From positions 62,001 to 126,000 of the forward strand of contig JAJZVN010000003.1 of the NCBI GenBank assembly GCA_021845685.1: a DNA stretch of 64,000 nucleotides, in the 5' to 3' direction. Below the pieces are notes generated by a model. It saw only the letters and a list, made by a program, of their open reading frames with translations. It had not been told where the DNA came from and searched no databases. How positions within the stretch are numbered: the stretch's first letter is position 1; every line of letters begins with the position of its first letter. This document shows positions 44,463 through 53,814 of the stretch, piece after piece. This stretch comes from a bacterium (GTDB lineage: Bacteria > SZUA-79 > Acidulodesulfobacterales > Acidulodesulfobacteraceae). Made by a program: the position numbers and the translations under genes.

Positions 44463-46985
44463 TTATTCAGATTTTGGCAATGTCCATGTTATATAATCGC
44501 ATTTTGGATAATTTGAACAACCGTAAAATTTTCTCCCCTTTTTTGTTTTTTTTATAACAAGATAGCCTCCGCATTCATTTGGACACGGTATATTAGATTT
44601 CAGAGGTATAGGTTTTGTATTTTTACATTCAGGATATCCGCTGCAGGCAAGAAATTTTCCAAATCTGCCTGATTTAAGCACCATAGGTTTCCCGCATTTA
44701 TCGCAAATTATTGCTGGTTCGCTGATTTGCTGAGCCGTATTTACCGCGTTTCCTGAATTATCCGTATTATTTTCGATATTATTTGAACCCTGCGCTTCAT
44801 TTTTATTGTTTTCATTATTTTCGGAAATTGAAGAAAGCTCTCTAGTATTTTTACATTCAGGATATCCGCTGCAGGCAAGAAATTTTCCGAATCTGCCGAA
44901 TTTTATCACCATAGGTTTCCCGCATTTATCGCAAGTTATATCGGTAGCGATAGACGTACCTTTTATATTTTTAATATCTTTTCCTGCACTTTCTAATCTA
45001 TCAACAAGCTTATCGTAAAATTCTCTAAGCAATGTATTTTTATTTAAAGTTCCTTTTTCTATTTCATCAAGTTTGTTTTCCATATTTGCCGTAAATTTAA
45101 TATCTAAAATATCGGGAAACCCTTCTTTTAAAATATCTGATACTACAATTCCAAGCTCCGTAGGCTTAAATCTGGCTATAGAGCTTGTTTCAGTTTCTGT
45201 TTCGACATAATCTTTATTTTTAATGTTTGATATAATTGTCTGATAAGTGGATGGTCTGCCGACGCCGTTTTCATCCAATGCTTTAACAAGAGTAGCTTCA
45301 GTGTATCTCGGCGGCGGCATAGTAAAATGCTGTATAAGATCTAAATCTTGAATAAAAGCAGGGTCATTTTCTTTTAAAATTTCAAATATTTTTAAAATAT
45401 ATTTGGAGTTTAATCCTTTATTTTTTTTATTATCTTCTTTATTTTTGCTTTCATTAACATTAACATTTTTTTCGCTATTGTCTGCATTTAAATTTAAATT
45501 GCTATTTATATCCTGCTCCGATTTCTCTTTTGGATGTTCATATAATTTATTAAGAGCTTTTAAATATCCTTCAAATTTAAGAATGCTTTCAGTAGTTTTA
45601 AATAAATACTCATTTTCTCCAATATTTTCTGTATGATTATCTGTGTCCGTTTTATTGCCCTTTTTATTTTTAATTTTTTTAATGTTATCGGTTTTGCCGG
45701 TGTTTTCAGCTATGTTATTTTTGGCTATTTCCCCATTGCCGCTTATTGTTATATTATACTGGTCAAAAATACTTTGAGACATTTGGGAAGCAACAAAAAA
45801 TGTCCATATTAAATTATAAAGTTTGTATTCATCCGTAGATAAATAATTTTTTATCTTTTCGGGGGTCAAAAAAACATTTGATGGTCTTATTGCTTCGTGG
45901 GCATCTTGAATTTTTTTTGGTTTTTGTTTTTTTGAAACAATTGCAGTGCCGCTTTTGGCAAAATCTTCCCCGAATTCTTTAGTAATAAAATCTTTTGCAG
46001 CTTTAGAGGCAACATCGGATATTCTTATGGAATCAGTTCTCATATAAGTTATAAGACCGGTAAGACCTAATGGACCGCTGCCTGCATTTTCTACCTTGCC
46101 TAAATCAATTCCTTCATAAAGTTTTTGGGCGACGCTCATTGTTTTTTTAACGGAGAATCTGATTGTTTTAAAAGCTTCTTGTTGTAATGTGCTTGTAATT
46201 AAAGGAGGCGGAGCATTTCTTTTAACGGATTTTTTGCCGATATTATAAATTTTATATTCTGCTATATTTAATAATGAAGTTTTAATGTTTTCAGCTTCGG
46301 AGGCATTTTTTATTTCAGGGTCTTTCCTGTTTATTTTTGCAAGTTCCGAAGTAATAGTAAATGAATCTCCCGAATTGTTTTTAATTAAAAAATTGGCCGA
46401 CAGCGTCCAGTATTCTTCTTTGACAAAATTATTGATTTCTTTTTCTCTTTCTACTATTAAATATAATGTAACAGATTGAACTCTTCCTGCGGAAAGCCCT
46501 CTCCCGACTTTTTTCCACAAAAAAGGACTTAAATTATAGCCGACTAATCTATCTAATATTCTCCTTGCTTTTTGAGATTCAAACATAAATTCATTAAGGT
46601 CTATCGGGTTTTTAATAGCTTCTTTAATAGCATCTTTTGTTATCTCGTTAAAAAGAACTCTTTTTACTTCGGGCCTTTTGCCTTTTATAGTATCTATAAT
46701 TTCTTTTACGTTCCATGCTATTGCTTCCCCTTCTCTATCAGGGTCAGCAGCCAGAAAAACGGTATCGGCGGTTTTAGCATATTTTTTTATTTCTTCGGCA
46801 ACTTTTTCTTTGCCTTTTATAATTTCGTAAAACGGTTCAAACCCATGTTCAATATCAACGCCTATTTTGCTTTTCGGCAAATCTTTTATATGTCCCATCG
46901 TAGCTTTTACCGCATAGTCTTTACCGAGATATTTATTTATCGTATTAGCTTTTGACGGAGATTCTACTATAACTAAATTTTTCAT
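44463..46985 (-). CDS. topA: DNA topoisomerase I
   Basis: TopA relaxes negative supercoils by single-strand passage (type IA). The 840-residue protein has the Toprim domain (L-V-I-V-E-S-P-S-K-A, F-L-A-A-D-P-D-R-E-G-E-A-I-A-W), catalytic Y314 (in I-T-Y-M-R-T-D-S), and three C-terminal zinc ribbons: two nearly identical ones (C-D-K-C ... C-S-G-Y-P-E-C) and a third variant (C-P-N-E-C ... C-S-N-Y-P-K-C). N/K/D/E-rich insertions are seen at about 425-460 and 490-525 and between the ribbons (about 720-756). The start overlaps the upstream gene by ATGA, so the two are coupled. Confidence 0.96.
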   Translation of the reverse strand: MKNLVIVESPSKANTINKYLGKDYAVKATMGHIKDLPKSKIGVDIEHGFEPFYEIIKGKEKVAEEIKKYAKTADTVFLAADPDREGEAIAWNVKEIIDTIKGKRPEVKRVLFNEITKDAIKEAIKNPIDLNEFMFESQKARRILDRLVGYNLSPFLWKKVGRGLSAGRVQSVTLYLIVEREKEINNFVKEEYWTLSANFLIKNNSGDSFTITSELAKINRKDPEIKNASEAENIKTSLLNIAEYKIYNIGKKSVKRNAPPPLITSTLQQEAFKTIRFSVKKTMSVAQKLYEGIDLGKVENAGSGPLGLTGLITYMRTDSIRISDVASKAAKDFITKEFGEDFAKSGTAIVSKKQKPKKIQDAHEAIRPSNVFLTPEKIKNYLSTDEYKLYNLIWTFFVASQMSQSIFDQYNITISGNGEIAKNNIAENTGKTDNIKKIKNKKGNKTDTDNHTENIGENEYLFKTTESILKFEGYLKALNKLYEHPKEKSEQDINSNLNLNADNSEKNVNVNESKNKEDNKKNKGLNSKYILKIFEILKENDPAFIQDLDLIQHFTMPPPRYTEATLVKALDENGVGRPSTYQTIISNIKNKDYVETETETSSIARFKPTELGIVVSDILKEGFPDILDIKFTANMENKLDEIEKGTLNKNTLLREFYDKLVDRLESAGKDIKNIKGTSIATDITCDKCGKPMVIKFGRFGKFLACSGYPECKNTRELSSISENNENNKNEAQGSNNIENNTDNSGNAVNTAQQISEPAIICDKCGKPMVLKSGRFGKFLACSGYPECKNTKPIPLKSNIPCPNECGGYLVIKKTKKGRKFYGCSNYPKCDYITWTLPKSE

Positions 46986-48403
46986 ATTTTTTTTATTACC
47001 CCTGAAATTTCCCTTTTTATTACCCCTTTAATTTCCATTAAAGAGATTGATTGAAGAATCATTTTTTTAATTTGATTTGTATCATTTTTATTTATTTTTT
47101 GAACAATTTTTATTAGATTATTAATTATATCGTCGGCAGTTATATTGATGTTGTTATTTTTTTTATAATTATAATCTAAAAAACTTAATATTGTTTTTTC
47201 AATATACTGTAATTTATTTATATTTTCATTTTTGTCTATTATATATATATCTGGATCATCTATAGTATTTATTATATCGTCATCTTTTATATTTATTATA
47301 TTTGTATTATTATTGTCATCGGCAATTTTATTTTTTTCAATAAACTTTTCTATGATATTAACATTTTTATTTAAATTTTCAAATTTTTTAATTAGATTAT
47401 TTAATGAACTTTTTTTTGACAAATATAGCACAATCATTTCCGATGAGATATTTAATATTAGATTGTTCCTGTAAATATAACAATATTTAAAATTTGTTTC
47501 AAAAGGATCTGTTGCCGAAATAGCCGAAAAATCTGAGTATTGGGAGTAATTTTTTAAAAAATGAATCATAGGATAATGAGGCGCTAATATAATTTTATTT
47601 TTATCTTTGAAAACTTTATCATAATTTTTTATCAAATTATTTTCTGATTCGCTTGCCGTCCCTATAAAATATGAAGTATTTATACTTTCGTCTAATTTAT
47701 TAAAGTTGCAGCTTACGTTGCTTAAGCTGTTCAAGTTGTTGCAGCTGATTAAATACTCGCTCAAGCAGTTACTTGAAGAGCAGTTACTTGAATAATCATT
47801 TAATCTGAATATGCCGGCGTCTTTATATCTTGAAGATGTAATAAATATAAATTTATTATTGTTATTTATATCGTTATTTGTTATATTGCTGCCGCAATTA
47901 TTATTTATGCCGTTTATATTATTTCCATCAAAATATTCATCATTTGGGTATATATTATTTATTTTTTTACTTATATGATTTATATTACAGGCTAAAGCAG
48001 CTGTTTTTTCTAAAGCCTCTTTTTTATTAATATTATAATAATAAAGAAAAATAGGCAGACTGTCATTATAAATATTCAAAAAGGGTATAATATTGAATTT
48101 GTCTAAAGCATTACTTTCGTTTTCCGCAATTTTTTTAGATTTGCCAAAAATATTTTTATCAATTTTATATGTTTCTAATGCCGTATTTTCCAAAATTTTC
48201 GCAATATCGCTATAATAATTGAAATTATTATAGCTATTATTATCAGTTATGTATAATTTAATAATTTTTTTAAATATTTTTTTCACAGCGCTTTGCTTTA
48301 TGCTTTTAAATTGCGAGAAAATCCTGTGATAAAAATACAGCAGTTTAATTAAATCATTATCTAAATAAATATTTTTGCCCATTTGAACTGTTTGATTTTT
48401 CAT
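46982..48403 (-). CDS. highly diverged, asparagine-rich DprA/Smf-like protein
   Basis: The 473-residue product is strongly N/I/K-rich. It has no clear family signature at first sight, but the order of remnants follows DprA: F-N-I-I-P-F-L-N-I-Y-N-D-S-L-P-I-F-L near 103-120 (DprA I-x-x-x-x-D-x-x-Y-P-x-x-L), I-F-I-T-S-S-R near 186-192 (for V-A-I-V-G-S-R), F-I-G-T-A-S-E-S-E near 246-254 (for S-G-x-A-x-G-I-D), I-S-A-T-D-P-F-E-T-N-F (about 295-305), Y-R-N-N-L-I near 311 (for R-N-R-I-I) and a final winged-helix-like I-S-L-M-E-I-K-G-V-I-K-R. DprA normally loads RecA on incoming ssDNA and usually lies next to topA. The catalytic-like glycines are lost, so function is uncertain; it may be degenerating. 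Confidence 0.6.
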   Translation of the reverse strand: MKNQTVQMGKNIYLDNDLIKLLYFYHRIFSQFKSIKQSAVKKIFKKIIKLYITDNNSYNNFNYYSDIAKILENTALETYKIDKNIFGKSKKIAENESNALDKFNIIPFLNIYNDSLPIFLYYYNINKKEALEKTAALACNINHISKKINNIYPNDEYFDGNNINGINNNCGSNITNNDINNNNKFIFITSSRYKDAGIFRLNDYSSNCSSSNCLSEYLISCNNLNSLSNVSCNFNKLDESINTSYFIGTASESENNLIKNYDKVFKDKNKIILAPHYPMIHFLKNYSQYSDFSAISATDPFETNFKYCYIYRNNLILNISSEMIVLYLSKKSSLNNLIKKFENLNKNVNIIEKFIEKNKIADDNNNTNIINIKDDDIINTIDDPDIYIIDKNENINKLQYIEKTILSFLDYNYKKNNNINITADDIINNLIKIVQKINKNDTNQIKKMILQSISLMEIKGVIKREISGVIKKI

Positions 48404-48601
48404 ATTGCTTTAAATATTTTTTATTATATGATATGATAATATAATAAAAAACAATAGGTTGTTTCTTAACAACAGATAGCAGTTATTAAATAATTATAAG
48501 ATTTATTCTATGTATTATTTTTTAGAATTATTTAGCTATATAACAAATATTACAATATTAATATTTAATTTTTATAATATTATAACGATAATTAATTTTT
48601 A

Positions 48602-50017
48602 ATGAAAGATTTTAATCGCAATTTAAAATACGGCTTTTTTGATATTTATGACAATTATAATTATAAAAACATTTTGTCTTTAGTTATTATTATAGCCGTA
48701 AGCAGTTTTTTAATCTTGATTTCAGGTTTCAATAATTTTAGCGGATGTTACGGCTATGGCGCAAGTCTATCAAATAATACAGGCATAAAAAACGCAGATA
48801 ATAAAAATAAAAACCCGGAAATTAAAAATAATTCGGTTAATATTGCTGTTACTGTTCCTACAAATGGGCGATATAAATATTTCGGAAAACAGTTCTTAGA
48901 CGGAATTCTTTTTTCTATACAAAAAAATAAAAAAGCGAATATAAAATTTATTATTGTGAGTCTACCCTTTAATGCGGGCAGCAGTTTCATTAAAAATTTA
49001 TTTAAAAGCATTAATAAAAAAAATATCAGCGCAATTATCGGTCCTTTATTTGCTAATCAGATTGCTTATTTTTCAAAATATTCATCAATATATAAAATTC
49101 CTGTTTTTACTCCCGCCCCTTTAAATTTTTCAAAGTATAAATCCCCGTATTTATTCCATTACGGAATGACGGTAAAAAATGAAATTTCGGCAGACTTACA
49201 ATATGCCGAAACTAAAGGAATAGATAAAATATCGGTTATTTATCCGGATAATGCATACGGTCAAAAAACAATTCAATATATAAACGCTATAGGAAATAAA
49301 TTAGGGATAGATATTGTTGACGAAACTGCTTACGAAAGGCATACGGTTGATTTTTTTTATAATTTTAATTTACTTGTAAGGTTTCAAGATATGGGACATG
49401 GGCATATGACAAAAGCAGAGGAAAATCAATTAGGGGTTACTCCTTACGATCTTATGCACGGTATTACAAAAGCAAAACCGTATATCCCTTTTGACGGTCT
49501 CTTTTTAATCGGGTCTACCGGAAAATTAAAATTAATATTAACTCAGCTTGCTTATTACAATATTACCGGCATCAAACTTTTTGGGTTAAGCTCGGTAGAC
49601 AATACAAGGTTTTTAAATAAGTATAGTTTTTATATGCAGGGAATAGTTTACCCAGGCGGATTTTTTCCTGACAGCAAGAATAAATTCGTTAAAAATTTTG
49701 TAAAATCTTATAATAATTATTATAATGAAAAACCCAACATACTGTCGGCTGAAGGATATGATATGGGCAATATCGTAATAAAGTCGATTATGATGCACGG
49801 CGGCAGTAATGCTTATGAAAGCACAAAAAATACCATACAGGCTAACGGCGGCATTAATAATAACAGACAATTATTATACCGCAGTTTATTAAAACTTAAA
49901 TCTTTTAAAGGAGTATGCGGTATCAGCCGTATACGCGGCAGAGATTTTGCAAAGGGGCTTTATCTTTTTCAATTGAAGAATAATAAAATATATATAATAA
50001 AGAGCCCTTTTAATTAA
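48602..50017 (+). CDS. periplasmic-binding (LivJ/LpoA-type) protein, probably lipoprotein
   Basis: The 471-residue protein has a hydrophobic segment (about 24-42) followed by a lipobox-like F-S-G-C (C49), so it is exported and may be lipidated. The remainder is a type I periplasmic-binding fold: I-A-V-T-V-P-T-N-G-R-Y-K-Y-F-G-K-Q-F-L-D-G, I-I-G-P-L-F, I-P-V-F-T-P-A-P and V-I-Y-P-D-N-A-Y-G. Amino-acid ABC receptors share this fold, but no permease genes are near. It lies directly before a class A PBP, so a PBP-activator (LpoA/YraM) role is plausible. That is inference. Confidence 0.7.
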   Translation: MKDFNRNLKYGFFDIYDNYNYKNILSLVIIIAVSSFLILISGFNNFSGCYGYGASLSNNTGIKNADNKNKNPEIKNNSVNIAVTVPTNGRYKYFGKQFLDGILFSIQKNKKANIKFIIVSLPFNAGSSFIKNLFKSINKKNISAIIGPLFANQIAYFSKYSSIYKIPVFTPAPLNFSKYKSPYLFHYGMTVKNEISADLQYAETKGIDKISVIYPDNAYGQKTIQYINAIGNKLGIDIVDETAYERHTVDFFYNFNLLVRFQDMGHGHMTKAEENQLGVTPYDLMHGITKAKPYIPFDGLFLIGSTGKLKLILTQLAYYNITGIKLFGLSSVDNTRFLNKYSFYMQGIVYPGGFFPDSKNKFVKNFVKSYNNYYNEKPNILSAEGYDMGNIVIKSIMMHGGSNAYESTKNTIQANGGINNNRQLLYRSLLKLKSFKGVCGISRIRGRDFAKGLYLFQLKNNKIYIIKSPFN

Positions 50018-50178
50018 TTTTAAATCTATTTAATTTAATTACCGATTATATGTTTTATCTTATTTCATAAGCATTTCAAAGATACATAGAAAAATACGAG
50101 ATATATTTATTTATTAAGGCATAAACGATAGATAATAAACGACAGCATATATTAATTATTTAGCAGGAAATTTTAATT

Positions 50179-52566
50179 ATGAATAACGGAAATAGAAATA
50201 ATACAAAAAAAGAAACTGAAAACAAAAAAAAAAGAAAAAAGAAAAGTTTACTTAAAATAATTTTAATTACAGTATCTATAATTATAATAGCGCCTATTGC
50301 AATAGTGGCTATATTATATTTTGCGCTTGCTTCAACAGTCCCCAATATCACATCTTTAAAAGATTATCATCCGCAGCAGGTTAATTACGTATATTCGGCA
50401 ACAGGGAAATTAGCCGGATATATAGGTCCGGTCAATAGAGAAGTGGTACCTTTTTCAGATATACCTGTTCAGGTAAGAGAGGCTTTTTTGGCTGCGGAAG
50501 ATAAAAATTTTTATAATCAAGGACCTCTAGATTTTAAAGCAATCTTAAGGGCTTTTGTCGTAAATTTAATGTCGGGGCATATTGTAGAAGGCGGTTCCAC
50601 CATTACCCAGCAGGTTGCGAAGACCATTCTTGTTCCTTATCAGAGGACTTATATATGGAAATTAAGAGAAGCTATACTTGCCTATCGCGTAGCGGATCAT
50701 TTATCAAAAAACGATATTTTAGACGTATATTTAAATCAGATTTATTTAGGTAACGGTTCTTATGGGGTAGAGGCTGCATCTTTGAGCTATTTCGGCAAAC
50801 CTGTTTGGAAGCTTAATTTAGCCGAAGCGGCTATATTAGGCGGATTGCCGCAGGCGCCTTCTTTCCTTGACCCTTTTGTGCATTTTAATGATGCAAAAAG
50901 GAGGCAAAAATATGTTTTGAACCAGATGTATAAAAACGGTTTTATCACTAAACATCAGGCTATTCAAGCCTATAATACGCCGATTGTATTAAACGATTAT
51001 TTTAAATATAACGGAGTTGCGCCTTATTACGTCGCTTTAATAAAGCAATTAATAATTGCTAAATACGGCAAGCAGATTTACAAAGAAGGCGGATTAAAAA
51101 TTTATTCAGCTTTAAGCGCCAGAGCTCAGGAGTATGCCGATAAAGCGGTTAAAACCCATTTAACGGTATTATCGCATGAATACGGCTATACCGGTCCGTT
51201 AAAAGTTCTTTCATATTCTCAAATGGAACGGGCATTGAAAAGAGAAAAAAATAATACAAAAGATCTTTACGTAGGCTATAAATATAAAGGATTTGTTACA
51301 GGGACGTCAAAAAATGGACAAACCGCCTATGTGTCTGTCGGAAAATACCGGGGTATTATACCTGTAAACAATATGAGATGGGCATCTAAATTTCAACGCT
51401 ATGTTTATTTTGCTTACAGAACAATCAGCAATGTAAGACAGGCATTAAAACCGGGATACGAGATTCTTGTAAAATTTGACGGTTTTAATAAACATCATAT
51501 TCCTGTATTTTCTCTCGAAGAAAAAGATGTGATAGAAGGGGCTTTAGTATCAATAGACCCCCATAACGGCTATGTTAAGGCAATGGTCGGAGGCTATAGT
51601 TATAAAGATACCGAATTTAACCGGGCTCTTTATTCTAAACGACAAACGGGTTCCGCATTTAAACCTTTTGTTTATGCGGAAGCTTTAACGCAGGGGTATA
51701 CCCCTTCTTCAATTATAAATAACACGCCGGTAATTTATCCCACGGGCGTTCCGGGGAAATATTACAAGCCTCATAACTTTTCAAGAAGATTTACAGGACC
51801 CACGACTCTTTTGATAGGGCTTGCACATTCCATAGACGTAATAGCAGTGAAACTTTTAGATAAAGTCGGTATTAATAAAGTTACAGCTTTAGCCTCAAAG
51901 ATGGGTTTTCATCATCTTGTGCATAATCTCACGATGGCATTAGGCTCATCAAGCGTAAGACTTATTGATTTGGTTGACGGATATACCTCATTTGCAAATA
52001 GCGGCGTTGAATGTAAACCTGTTTTTATAATAAAAATATTAACCCCTCAAGGCAAAATTTTATATTATAAGAAACCTGAATGTAAACAAGTTTTATCTCC
52101 TAAAGTCGCTTTTGTTCTGACAAACATGCTTGAACGCGTAATTACAAACGGAACAGGCGTTACAATATCAAAAATAAGAAATATCACTCCTTACGTAGCG
52201 GGGAAAACGGGCTCTTCCAGCCAGTATAGAGACGGGGTGTTTGTAGGGTATACATCTTCTTTGGTTACAGGCGTATGGACGGGCTTGGATGATTTTCATT
52301 CTATGGGAAGATTTATGGTTGGAGCTATAACTGCGGCACCTATATGGAATGCTTATATGTCAAAAGCGTTAATGATTTTCCCGCCTAAATCGTTCAAAAT
52401 ACCTTCAGGGATTGTTTTTGCCGAAATAAATCCGCATACGGGATTGCTTGCAGATTCAAGCTATCAAGACCCTGTTTTAATGCCTTATATTGCAGGGACA
52501 GAACCTAAATCAACGACAAAAGTAAAAAAAATATCAAATCCCCAGTCTTTTTTTGAGATGCCTTAA
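50179..52566 (+). CDS. mrcA: class A penicillin-binding protein (PBP1A family)
   Basis: This bifunctional glycosyltransferase/transpeptidase builds and cross-links peptidoglycan. The 795-residue protein has a lysine-rich cytosolic tail, one membrane helix (about 25-51) and a GT51 domain with catalytic E107 in E-D-K-N-F and G-G-S-T-I-T-Q-Q. An extra OB-like domain (about 330-445) is followed by the transpeptidase with S492-x-x-K (S-A-F-K) and K-T-G (676-678). The second motif reads S-I-D (551-553) instead of S-x-N. The usual H in F-Y-x-H-x-G-x-D is replaced: F-Y-N-Q-G-P-L-D. An AGGA site lies upstream. It follows the periplasmic-binding gene by 161 bases. Confidence 0.95.
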   Translation: MNNGNRNNTKKETENKKKRKKKSLLKIILITVSIIIIAPIAIVAILYFALASTVPNITSLKDYHPQQVNYVYSATGKLAGYIGPVNREVVPFSDIPVQVREAFLAAEDKNFYNQGPLDFKAILRAFVVNLMSGHIVEGGSTITQQVAKTILVPYQRTYIWKLREAILAYRVADHLSKNDILDVYLNQIYLGNGSYGVEAASLSYFGKPVWKLNLAEAAILGGLPQAPSFLDPFVHFNDAKRRQKYVLNQMYKNGFITKHQAIQAYNTPIVLNDYFKYNGVAPYYVALIKQLIIAKYGKQIYKEGGLKIYSALSARAQEYADKAVKTHLTVLSHEYGYTGPLKVLSYSQMERALKREKNNTKDLYVGYKYKGFVTGTSKNGQTAYVSVGKYRGIIPVNNMRWASKFQRYVYFAYRTISNVRQALKPGYEILVKFDGFNKHHIPVFSLEEKDVIEGALVSIDPHNGYVKAMVGGYSYKDTEFNRALYSKRQTGSAFKPFVYAEALTQGYTPSSIINNTPVIYPTGVPGKYYKPHNFSRRFTGPTTLLIGLAHSIDVIAVKLLDKVGINKVTALASKMGFHHLVHNLTMALGSSSVRLIDLVDGYTSFANSGVECKPVFIIKILTPQGKILYYKKPECKQVLSPKVAFVLTNMLERVITNGTGVTISKIRNITPYVAGKTGSSSQYRDGVFVGYTSSLVTGVWTGLDDFHSMGRFMVGAITAAPIWNAYMSKALMIFPPKSFKIPSGIVFAEINPHTGLLADSSYQDPVLMPYIAGTEPKSTTKVKKISNPQSFFEMP

Positions 52567-52652
52567 TAATTAAGAATTTCTGCTAAGTTTAAAAGATAAT
52601 AAATATAAATAAATAAAACAATAATAAATTAAATATAGATAAATAAAACAAA

Positions 52653-53723
52653 TTGGATATTATTAATAATAAAAAAATTAATAGCAAAACTGAAAATAGC
52701 CTGCCAGATAATTTTTTGATTGACGGGTTTGGCAGACAAATTACTTATTTAAGAATTTCGTTAACCGACAGATGCAACTTAAGATGCGTATACTGTATGC
52801 CGGAAGATGGAGTGAAACTGATTGAACATAGCGAAATGCTGTCCTATGAAGAAATTTTAAAATTTGTCAATATACTGGCAAGTCATGGCGTTAATAAAAT
52901 AAGAATAACCGGCGGAGAACCTCTTGTCAGAAAAGGAATGATTAATTTTATTAAAAATTTGAGCGGCATTATCGGTATAAAAGATATATCTATGACGACT
53001 AACGGCATATTGCTTGATAAGTATGCGCAAGATTTGTATAATGCAGGTCTTAAAAGAATAAACATAAGTCTTGATTCATTAAATAATGAAACTTACAGCA
53101 AGATAACCCGCGGCGGCAATCTTGATGCCGTGCTTAAAGGCATAAGCGCTGCAAAGGCTGTAGGTTTTCATCCTATTAAAATAAACACTGTGCTTATACG
53201 CGGCACTAACGACAATGAACTGATGAATTTTATAAGTTTTGCGATAGAAAACGAACTTAATTTAAGATTTATTGAATATATGCCTATAGGGCAAAATATA
53301 AGCCGGACAATTACGACTAAAGAACTCACGGAAAAAATTAAGGCGGAATATAAAGATTTTGAATCTAATAAAATTAGCGATTCTTCCGTAAGCAAAGAAT
53401 ATTATTTTTCAAATAATAAAAATAATAAGGCTGTAATAGGCTTTATAAGCCCGCTATCCGAGCATTTTTGCAATGATTGCAATAGACTTAGATTAACCGC
53501 ATCGGGAAAATTGCGGCTTTGCCTTTTCTATGATGAAGAATATGACATTAAAAAAATTTTAAATAACAGTGTAAATGATGAAGATATTTACGATTATTTG
53601 TTAAATTTGCTGCAAAAAAAACATCAAACCCATTTATTTAATAATAAAAGAGGCGCAAATAATTGCAGCGGACATATTAACATTATAGAAGATAATACTT
53701 ATATGAATAAAATAGGAGGATAA
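52653..53723 (+). CDS. moaA: GTP 3',8-cyclase (molybdenum cofactor, radical SAM)
   Basis: MoaA opens the molybdenum cofactor pathway by cyclising GTP. The 356-residue protein has the radical-SAM cysteines C41, C45 and C48 (C-N-L-R-C-V-Y-C) and R-I-T-G-G-E-P-L-V-R. The C-terminal [4Fe-4S] ligands lie in H-F-C-N-D-C-N-R-L-R-L-T and the C-x-x-C of S-G-K-L-R-L-C-L. The C-terminal G-G is present, as needed for activity. It begins with TTG (no ATG precedes the cluster) and has no ribosome-binding site. The C-terminal domain is N/K-rich. No other moa gene is in the window. Confidence 0.94.
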   Translation: MDIINNKKINSKTENSLPDNFLIDGFGRQITYLRISLTDRCNLRCVYCMPEDGVKLIEHSEMLSYEEILKFVNILASHGVNKIRITGGEPLVRKGMINFIKNLSGIIGIKDISMTTNGILLDKYAQDLYNAGLKRINISLDSLNNETYSKITRGGNLDAVLKGISAAKAVGFHPIKINTVLIRGTNDNELMNFISFAIENELNLRFIEYMPIGQNISRTITTKELTEKIKAEYKDFESNKISDSSVSKEYYFSNNKNNKAVIGFISPLSEHFCNDCNRLRLTASGKLRLCLFYDEEYDIKKILNNSVNDEDIYDYLLNLLQKKHQTHLFNNKRGANNCSGHINIIEDNTYMNKIGG

Positions 53724-53814
53724 TTTTTAAAAATAAATATATTATATATTACCTAGTATATACATATATTAAAATTATATATTATTATAAATCAATCGGA
53801 GGTTAAAGCTGTAG

